Source: Amylostereum areolatum (taxonomy: Eukaryota; Basidiomycota; Agaricomycetes; Russulales; Stereaceae). From it: 11,914 bases of DNA. How positions within the stretch are numbered: the stretch's first letter is position 1; every line of letters starts with the position of its first letter. Location of the stretch: positions 1 through 11,914 of the forward strand of contig SAXG01000183.1 in assembly GCA_012932865.1 (NCBI GenBank). Reading direction: 5' to 3'. Both the position numbers and the translations under genes were made by a program. Of the stretch, positions 1 through 7,353 are shown piece after piece. The notes below the pieces were generated by a model. It was given only the letters and a program-made list of their open reading frames with translations. It had not been told where the DNA came from and did no database searches.

Positions 1-702
1 GCGCGATGCAGGTGGTGTTGTGATTCGAATCGCATACGGACGCACGTTGGGGATGTGGGTGTATGCGCGCGCGCGTCGGCTCGGTTCCTCCGCTCTCGGT
101 ACATAAGTACCAGGAGGTGGCATACGGACTCTGGAAGGCAGCGGAGATTATTGGCTCTGTGGACCCGTTTTCCAAATTTTTTTTGTTATCGCTTTTGTCG
201 GATTTTGTCGATTTGATTCGAAACGTGTGGGGGTGTTGGACGGCGTTGAATTGGAGCGCTTGCCCGTTGGAGGAACACTGGATACACGCAGGATCGGGAT
301 GGGTGAGAACCTGGTAGCATGAGAGCTGGGGACGACTCGGACGGTGCGCAGGGACCGAGGGAGACGCAACTTACTCAAGTATATGCGCGGCTCACCGGCA
401 GGTGTTCGGGATTCCTGAAATCGGGGCAAGCCCGACGGGGTTCCGGATCATGCATAGTGCATGGCTTCCAGCCCGCGCGTTGGCCGTGCACAAAGAGTGG
501 TCGAGACATCGAATGGGCGGTTGAAGGTCAGTGGCCTGGCACGGTCTTCCACTGATCACCATTGCGTGTAGCGAGGTATGAACGCTTCCTCACGAGGAAC
601 GGGGCTGGTCTGTGAACAGGTGCATCGTGAGTACATTGATGCTCTTCGGGTATGGGTACTCAACGTACTTACCTTCGAGGAGTCGCAGGCAATAGTATGA
701 GG
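1..702. other. No recognisable gene
   Basis: Open frames here are short and none gives a protein I recognise; codon use does not stand out on either strand. A perfect 6-bp inverted repeat with a 3-base loop (CATGCA-TAG-TGCATG) lies at 449-463. On the minus strand a strong donor-like word (GTAAGT, 672-667) is followed 63 bases later by a plausible acceptor (TTCACAG, ending near 610), so a spliced 3' exon of the broken locus to the right could reach into this stretch, but the joined reading gives nothing identifiable. Confidence 0.4.
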
Positions 703-1206
703 TTAGTGAGCCGGATTGTCCACGTGATACTTTCCCACGACTTCATTGTCCACTGCAACATGAAGTACCATGTCTGGTGAGATGATGTTGAACAGTACGT
801 CCGCCCCGCCGTCTTTCCAGTGGGAAGTACGCCATGCCTACGGACACGACGACGTAGCGCCCGCGGGATCGCGCGACGGGCTGCCTGACTCGAGACCGCC
901 GCGCGCCCAGGGGGGGCGGGGCATGCCATGGGTGTGGCAGGTTCGAAGCGAGATCTGACTGTAGGGTGGGTGAGGTAGAAGAGGTCCCAGAGAGGAGAGC
1001 GGTGGTGGTATAGGATGGTGTGTGAATCGACAGGCGGTGGAATAGATTACAACACGGCTTATCACTCAGAGTACTTACGGTTACCTGACATAGACATAAT
1101 AGGCGTAGCCTCCAATGGACTGGGGGGAGGTTCCGATCGCGAACGCAACTCGAACATTGTTTGTACATCTCACGAGTAAGTACCACGCCTCCGGCGTCTG
1201 CGAATA
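703..1206 (-). pseudogene. Possible remnant of an unidentified minus-strand gene
   Basis: Two stretches read like exons. The first (about 1206-1085) gives a hydrophobic, aromatic-rich segment including AFAIGTSPQSIGGYAYYVYV and ends at a GT (1084) close to a second donor-like GTAAGT (1078-1073). The second (837-703) begins just after a TAG acceptor-like site and includes GADVLFNIISPDMVLHVAVD before a TAA stop at 705-703. Just upstream, a different frame reads RGRYVVVSVGMAYFPLE, which would join the second stretch smoothly if one base were missing near 815-825. No family is recognised. The locus lies directly downstream of the F-box stop codon, so it could be a separate gene or an old 3' extension. 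This is inferred from amino-acid texture only; chance open frames cannot be excluded. Confidence 0.25.
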
Positions 1207-1214
1207 CTACCCTC

Positions 1215-2864
1215 TCAACAGTCGACCAAAGTAACCCTCCTCAACTTCACGTACTTCTCCAGTCTTTCCTTCATCCCAGGTGCAAACCTGCACTTGGTCA
1301 AGGCGATATTCAAGCCCTCTCCCTCTCCCTCTCTCCGCGCCGCCCCGTGTCCTCCACAACCTCCATCAACCGCTCGAACACGTCTGCCCTCGGCGGTTTA
1401 GAAATATCGACCCTCCCCGACGCTGATCCACCGCAATCGAGGAAACGGCGCACGGCTGTCGTCGGGGGGGATGCGAGGGCGCGAAGGAGGGAGATCGCCG
1501 CGCCTTGATGTGCGAGGATGCCTTCGACATGCGGAGAACGCGTGGAGATGCGGGTGCCAGTCCGCGGGCGCGCAGAACGAGGGCCTCTTAGGTGACGCCG
1601 AGATGGGTTAGGCATCCCCGGGAGTCGGGGCGATGAGGAGGCGAGGAGCGTGGCGGCGCTGTGGCGGCGACGCGGACCCAATGTATGTCGATACGTAGTC
1701 GGGATATAAGATGGCTTGTGCCCTTGCGGTGGCAGCGTCTGCGCATCTGGAAAAGAGGCGGGGTGGTGGAGGACGATGGAAGCGCTATTTTATATCCTGG
1801 ACGACGTCGGTCCTGTAGCAACGGTCTCGGGATTGAGGACATGGGTAATATCGTGGCAGAGATGGTGTGTGCCAGGGTCTCGCGGAGACTGGTGATGGTG
1901 TCCGTCGCCTCCGCAAGATCCGTACATTGACAGCCTAGCACGGTGTCCGCGTCGGTCGGAAAGGACAGCGAAGCTATGAACTCTTTGAGATCCTTCGGCG
2001 CCACGTTCACCTCGAGGTGCTTGAGATGCGGTAGGTTCACGACGGGGCCGGCGTACGGCCGTCCCTCTTCGGAGAGCACGATGTCGTTGATGGCGGCGAG
2101 GTGTTCCAGCGCCGGGAAGGATCCGAGCAGGACGAGCACGGTTGCGATGCCGTGCAGCACCGTGCAGGGCGAATCTTCAAGGACGAGAGCGGTGCACGGA
2201 GGATCTCGGATCCGGCAGACACGATGCATCCCCGCAGGGACAAGCGCGCGAGGTGTGTGGGGGTCGCGTTTTAACTGGTGTAGCTGGGGCCCACGACGTC
2301 TGGCCCGTGCACTCGAGGGAGACGGCGCGCGAGCTCGCGATTTCATTGGGGATGTCGGAGAAAAAACTGCTGTTTTTTCGTCGCGGCGGCGGGGGCGGTC
2401 TATGATTGGGGCCACGGAGGATGGCCGAGTGAACGCGCGTCAAGGCGCGATAAAGATTGTTCAAGACGTTTCTCGCGCGCTTGTCTTTGTGGACGCGCCA
2501 GTCTTCCTGGAGGTCCCGAACTATATGGATTGTGAGAGGATATCCTTGCGAGCGCTCGAGGCAATATCGGTCCATTCGGGCCTTCCAAGCGGTATCGTCG
2601 TCCACAGGTCGAGCATGCGAACGCGACTCACGCCACTGATGGCAAACGTGCAGGATCGCAACCCAGGCGGGCGCGCGGGTCGCGGCTGAGTGTGGAGGGC
2701 TGAGCTCGGGGATGTATGAGAATATTCTTGATGAGAATTTCGCTGAGGAGGAAAACGTCGACCGAGACAGGCGTGGACGGGAGAAGTGAGGCGGCGCTGT
2801 TTGGAGCTTGCTCATTGTTGAGCAAGTTTGCGTGCTCCTGTGTGTCTGGCTGAAGAGCGTTCAT
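1215..2864 (-). pseudogene. F-box/LRR-like gene, multiply frameshifted
   Basis: The most likely start is the ATG at 2864. The F-box begins as FLLSEIL (about 2752-2733) and continues in another frame as SRIFSYIPELSPP (from about 2732), then WVAILHVCHQWRE (to 2627). The next conserved block, LWTTIPLGRPEWTDI (2607-2563), is in a third frame; LERSQGYPLTIHI (from 2560) returns to the previous one. A long LRR-like stretch occupies about 2190-1858, including ALEHLAAINDIVL and LPHLKHLEVNVAPKDLKEFI. The C-terminal part runs from about 1525 to 1340 (EGILAHQGAAISLLRALASP) and, after another shift beside a CCCTCT tract (1315-1336), from about 1318 to the TGA at 1217-1215. At least five or six frame changes are needed. 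Proteins of this family join Skp1/Cullin ubiquitin ligases and are highly expanded in agaricomycetes, where pseudogenes are common. Family assignment is strong from the F-box, the HVCHQWRE..LWTTI signature and the LRR texture. Whether it is a true pseudogene or suffers from base-calling errors is open. Confidence 0.85.
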
Positions 2865-3912
2865 GACCTGAGTGTTAAGAACATTAACTCGCGTATCGAA
2901 CGTTCTACGCATCACATACCAAAAATGTTGCTGTACGTGGTTGGATGGGAGAAAACGTTGTCGTGGGAGTCGAAAGAGGCCATCCGTTAAAAGTTGATTG
3001 GCACTGGTGATCATCGATCACTAGTCACTGCCCACCTGTGTTCGTTCGCGAAATTGTGCCCTGGCATTCTGCGCGATCTTCCACGCCAACCGTTTGTTCT
3101 TCAGATTGAAGGGGGTGTACATAACCCCTGTACTTGACATATTCGCCGCCACCGCTTTCCGAGGAGTATTGCTGGGGCCGGCATTCCAATGACTCGAGTG
3201 GTCCATATGATAACATTCACTTCTCCCTCTTCGCGATGTGCGTTGTTCAGTCTTAATGAGAAGAGCCTTGGGTGAGCACGTATCCAACGCTGCCGAAAGC
3301 AAACTCCCGTACCAGACAATCCCGAAGCGGCGCTTCGTCCATCATCAGCTGGTCTGTTCCCCGCAGACGCAGTTTGGAAGAACTACTCTTCACGTAGGGA
3401 CATCATAGGGGTGGTTCGCACCGCACGACCATGATCCCGGGTACAAAATGCATGCATTGTCCATATCTTGAACGAAAATGTGCACGCAACACCTAGCCAC
3501 ACCCTCAAACGCCGTACCTGTGAAGGCTGCACCTATGACACTGTTAGGCTAGATATATGCGAGCAGGGCCAAATGACATACAACGCCTTCGCAACGCACG
3601 CCTGTTTGCCAACATCCACGGGGGCCCAGTCATACGTTCGCAACATCTCCCGTGGGGTCTGCCTGCGATAACCAATGGACACATGAGCAGGATTACCGAC
3701 CATCTGACTAGCAACGCGGAACGCCGACGGAAAGAACCTATGCAAACTCTATGCCTCTCTCACAAATAGAATGGGAAGATGAATGGGTGATACATTGAAG
3801 TTTGATGAGACGGGGGGAAGAACAAGGTGAACTAGCAAAGAATTGACCGAGTAGGGCGACAAAAAAGACAGAGAAGAGAGGAAAGTGCGACAAGAAGACT
3901 GGGGAAGCGTCA
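2865..3912. other. Intergenic, between the F-box locus and SUMO
   Basis: This stretch holds the 5' flank of the F-box locus on the left and the 3' flank of SUMO on the right. A minus-strand open frame (3302-3021) contains a plausible-looking segment, TPFNLKNKRLAWKIAQNARA, but it has no recognised domain, no splice partner and no biased codon use, so I do not call it a gene. A 6-bp inverted repeat with a 3-base loop (GTGATC-ATC-GATCAC) sits at 3007-3021, about 145 bases upstream of the F-box ATG. Confidence 0.4.
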
Positions 3913-4693
3913 CTACGGCCGCCTGCCGCCCACCTCTGCAAACGATTGTTAACGTGACGTGGAGTAAAAAAAGGAGATGACATACGTTCCACCATGACAT
4001 CGATCGTATCTGGGTGAAAGATAGCAGGCATAAGAGAGAACGGAGTATAGCACGCCGCATAAAACGCACCATTGTCCTCCATTTCCAAGTTCCCTTGGCG
4101 TGGCGTGTTCCGTTACACGGACACCATCGTATAGAAACCTGCACATGCTGATGTCAGAAAACAAAGACGAAAGGCAAGGGGGTGGCTGAACCACAGGAAG
4201 AAGCGGGGGTGGCGTAGCACAAGCCACGCGCGAAAAGCACACGGAAGACAAAAGGAAAGGCTAACGCACCGAATGCTGCCAACAGGCTTGCCGACTTTGC
4301 TCGCGTATGCACCCTGAAGCTTGCCCAACTCGGTGTTTGCGTTTGATCTTGAAGAAAACCTCTTCTCCCGACGCGGCGACGACCTGAGCGACAGCAAGTT
4401 GACGGCGCGTGTATTTCGAACGCGAGACATAGTATGTCGATTTGAGGTCGCCGATATACACACCAGGGGTGTTTAGACGCGCGTTGAGGTGTGTGAGGAT
4501 GTCAACAGCAAACGCCGGCGCCAGATCAAGTGGTATAAAAGAAGGAAATTCGTTCCAGTTTATGAGCAACACTTGATCGCCATTGAAAAGAAGTAGAAGA
4601 ACGCACCTTCACGTTGATCGGCGCGTTGGGGATATCCTCCACCTTGGGAGATGCGTTCTCCTGCGTTTGTTGCTGATCGGGTTCTTCAGACAT
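3913..4693 (-). CDS. SMT3: SUMO (ubiquitin-like modifier), five exons, two apparent frame breaks
   Basis: SUMO is a ubiquitin-like protein that is matured by Ulp proteases and joined to lysines by E1 Aos1-Uba2 and E2 Ubc9. Exons: 4693-4607, 4383-4270, 4138-4070, 4009-3986 and 3935-3913 (TAG). All four introns (223, 131, 60 and 50 bp) have GT-AG ends, and phases join correctly. Exon 1 begins MSEEPDQQQTQENASPKVED, the usual flexible acidic tail; the ATG has A at -3. Exon 2 gives VVAASGEEVFFKIKR, then, one base out of frame, NTELGKLQGAYASKVGKPV. Exon 3 gives RFLYDGVRVTEHATPREL, then, again one base out, EMEDN. Exons 4 and 5 give DTIDVMVEQVGG followed by RRP and stop. The mature end is therefore Gly-Gly after removal of three residues. 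Without the two extra bases (in the T run 4336-4338 and near 4085-4089) the product would be about 104 residues, the normal length. As written, it truncates early in exon 2's shifted frame. Because all functional positions and splice sites are intact, sequencing error is likelier than decay. Confidence 0.93.
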
Positions 4694-5580
4694 GGTTTTG
4701 GGCGGTTAAGAGGGGGTGTGGGGTGGTAAAATCTCCGAAAGCAATGCGTAAAAAAGGACTGAGCTCTCTTCGAAGTGAGGAGGATAAGAGCGAACTGGCA
4801 GAGGAAGGATGAAAGTGGCAGACAACACGAAAGGCGCGAAGGCGGAGAGGTTTGGTGGTGTTACGTCATCAAGTTACAGTGGTCAGGTGATGTGAACATC
4901 CATCGCGCGCTTGCTGAATTTGTATCTTGTGAACGCTTTCGACCTGCTACTACCCTCCCTCACTACCCTTGATAGGATGGGGGCTGAACCGCACAAACTG
5001 AATTTTTCTCTTCAAACACGGCCGTTGATGATACATGACCCTATCCCAGTACATAAGTGGCAGTACGACACCGACGGCCGATTCAAGTTAAACTCATTGT
5101 GTATTTTCCCCTTCTATGCACAGTAACGTTTTTTACTCGTCTCTCTTCTTGTGTCAAAGGCGCATCCCACGCGAGTAAATAAATCTACTAGCAGAACATT
5201 CGCCCGCATGGGCTCTGTGGTACGGCTGTCTTTTCTTGTTCCAGCACACGATGTTCTGTTCCTCGCTCCCATTGAAACCCGCAACATCAATCCTTATGTT
5301 CCCAGCTCGGAGATCCACCCTCAACTTTGAAGGAGTGCCGTATGTCTCGCTTTCCCTTCATATTATGCATCAGTGATGTCATGACAAAAAAGCCCTCTGA
5401 AACGCGAGGCCTGCTGTCCGTGTAGATGCATACTAAACAACGATAGCAAAACAGTAACACAGCAAGACGATAAATTCATAAACAACCACCGAGTCCGAAG
5501 AGCGCGTTATGTATCGTACATCTCTTTATTCACTCGGATACCGGTTCGCGCACTCAAGTGACGATATCCATCCTTTAGCT
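4694..5580. other. Intergenic: SUMO promoter side and 3' flank of the next gene
   Basis: No open frame here has convincing coding character. The stretch next to 4694 must hold the SUMO promoter, but I see no clear TATA or CCAAT arrangement that I would call. The right half is AT-richer and contains ATAAAT-like words on both strands that could serve 3' end formation of the gene at 5581, which I cannot confirm. No tRNA boxes, long repeats or transposon ends were seen. Confidence 0.5.
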
Positions 5581-6340
5581 TCACCTCCTGAAGCCTTGCA
5601 CGGCGGCTCCATCCACGACGTTCTGGTACTGTAGCGTATCAGACTTATGTGTGGCATGCACTGCGAAACGACGTACCCGGACACGAGTTACTATGTCATA
5701 ACCGATGCCGTCGGGCAGCCACACGATTTGGGTGCCTTCGATGACAGGTAGGCTGGATCCTTCGCTTCTGGCGCGCTCGACGACTTCACCTCCAAATAGC
5801 TGCTCCTTAGGAGCGGCGTCCCCGCCACTGTTGGAGACTGTCACACCGAGTCCTAGTGCCGCTCGGTCTCCGCTTTGAAAACCCACACCACCTCCAAAAT
5901 TTGGGTATTGAATCGGCGGAGGCATCGTCCATCCACCGTTGTAACTTGTGGTGGACGCGAACCTCTCGCGAGGCAACGAGCCTGATGCCGTAGACGGTTG
6001 TAGGTTCCTTTCACTTGAGTCCGTCTGTCCGGTAATCTGTAAAGCACGGTGTCAGCACTGACGAAACTAGGATCAACCATATACTGGTAAACAGTGGTCC
6101 AACCAATGTCGAGTAGTCGTCGTGGACAGCTTGGACGCTGTTGTCACGTCTAACGTCGGTAGGTACGCTGGTAGCACTGGCAGCGGGCGCGGCGTTGTAA
6201 TAGAGTTGGGCGCCAGTGGGCGGCGCGGCGTTGTACATGCTGGCAGCAGTCACTGGCAATGCCGCTGCGGTCCTGCTAGCATTTATGCAAACAGGACAAG
6301 CACAGGTGGGATAGTAGGATTGGGACTGGGAGAATGACAT
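5581..6340 (-). CDS. Unidentified conserved-looking protein, two exons
   Basis: I do not recognise the family. Exon 1 starts at the ATG at 6340 (context GCAACCATG, A at -3) and begins MSFSQSQSYYPTCACPVCIN, with three close cysteines (C-A-C-P-V-C), then an Ala/Tyr/Asn-rich stretch. Exon 2 runs from 6036 to the TGA at 5583-5581. It carries a Ser/Thr-rich section, a Gly/Pro section (PPPIQYPNFGGGVGF) and a more ordered C-terminal part (VIEGTQIVWLPDGIGYDIVT) with several basic residues, ending GFRR. There is no signal peptide or membrane segment. The acceptor (TTTACAG, ending 6037) is clear. The donor is not: GTTGGA at 6103 keeps the frame and gives about 230 residues with a 67-bp intron. The stronger-looking GTATAT at 6084 would give a 48-bp intron but leads to a stop after eight codons, unless exon 1 has one extra base. 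The conserved-looking C-terminus and strong ATG context support a real gene. Confidence 0.72.
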
Positions 6341-6730
6341 GGTTGCGCTGCCAGTGAGAAAACAGACGTGTTTGTTGCTAGCTGCCTGCTCTGCGTGCGC
6401 TGAGGTTTAAGTAGTGAGATCTAAGCGAGATTGGACTCGCCAAGTTTCGTAGGTTCCGACCTTGGTGTGACTTCCGGCATGAAGGCGCAACGAGAGAACA
6501 CGAAAAGTCCAAGACAGCCATTGCCAGTTACGTGCTACAAGGATGGCTGTCGCAGGACCACAGGAGTCGGGGACCCGCTTTGTCCCTATCATACATAGGC
6601 AGACACCGAAGGACGACGATACTAGGTTCCTAACCCGTCTTCACGGCAGCAGTTATTGACCTTATAGAGATTTGTCTCTGCTGCTGCAGTGTCCCGAATA
6701 CCTGGTCGTACTGATCGAGATTCAATGAAG
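6341..6730. other. Intergenic, 5' flank of the gene at 5581-6340
   Basis: This is non-repetitive sequence between the ATG at 6340 and the minisatellite. It should contain the promoter of the minus-strand gene, but no core element can be named with confidence. Short open frames on both strands show no coding character. Confidence 0.45.
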
Positions 6731-7060
6731 AGCGTAGCGCTCGTTGTACTGATCAGCGATTGGAGATTGAAGCTTGAAGCTTGAAGAGTGAAGCGCTCGT
6801 CGTTACTAATCAGTGATTCGAGATTGAAGAGTGCAGCGCTCGTGAGTGCCACAGCGCTCGTCGATTGAAGCTTGAAGCTTGAAGCCTGAAGCTTGGAGAG
6901 TGAAGCGCTCGTCGTTACTAATCGGTGATTCGAGATTGAAGAGTGTAGCGCTCGTCGTATAGATTTGAGATGAGTGTAGCGCTCGTCGTAGCGATTAGTG
7001 ATTGGAGATTGAAAAGTGTAGCGCTCGTCGCGCTGCTTTGACAAGAGTGAAGCGCTCGTC
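6731..7060. repeat. Degenerate minisatellite with AGCGCTCGT core
   Basis: The nonamer AGCGCTCGT occurs nine times in the same orientation, starting at 6736, 6792, 6835, 6853, 6904, 6947, 6978, 7020 and 7051. Spacings are 56, 43, 18, 51, 43, 31, 42 and 31 bases. The best-kept unit is about 43 bp: GAGTGAAGCGCTCGTCGTTA, then a CTAATCRGTGATTCGAGATTGAA-like half; two near-identical copies start at about 6787 and 6899. Other units are shortened or carry an inserted block of GAAGCTT repeats (6766-6786, 6864-6884). AGCGCT is self-complementary, so each unit has a small palindrome. The array is intergenic, about 390 bp upstream of the 6340 start and about 290 bp beyond the 3' end of the gene at 7354. 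The open frame through it on the minus strand is a by-product of repetition. Confidence 0.9.
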
Positions 7061-7353
7061 AATACTCACAGTTACTTACATCTTCGCCGACACGAACGCG
7101 CCCAATCCTGGGTCCCTTACCCAGCCACTCCTGGTCATACTGCCATCAGTACGGAGGACAACCTGCATACGCCCGAGGAGATGTCTTTCTCTTATCTATC
7201 GCCCAATAGGTCAAAGAATATACAAAATGAGAGTGTATGCACATACTAAGTATCGCCCCGAGAGGGGGGAGACACGGCCTCGTATGAAACAGTAACTTGA
7301 AGTAGGACAGCCCTGGACAGCCTGGACGGTCCCGTGGCCACCAGCACCAGCCC

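Noticed and set aside
930..960. GGTTCGAA word that resembles a tRNA B box
   Set aside because: The box does not complete as a B box and no A box or cloverleaf fits around it.
1943..2689. Plus-strand open frame of 248 codons
   Set aside because: It is opposite the F-box/LRR locus, whose minus-strand reading shows family signatures; the plus-strand product has none.
3007..3021. Small inverted repeat upstream of the F-box locus (a similar one at 449-463)
   Set aside because: Six-base arms with a three-base loop are expected by chance in 12 kb, and no regulatory role can be supported.
6731..7060. CRISPR-like array
   Set aside because: Spacing is irregular, spacers are themselves repeats, and the context is eukaryotic with intron-bearing genes.
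6622..7062. Minus-strand open frame of 146 codons with repeated ERYT/ISNH-like words
   Set aside because: It is a translation of the minisatellite, with no independent coding evidence.
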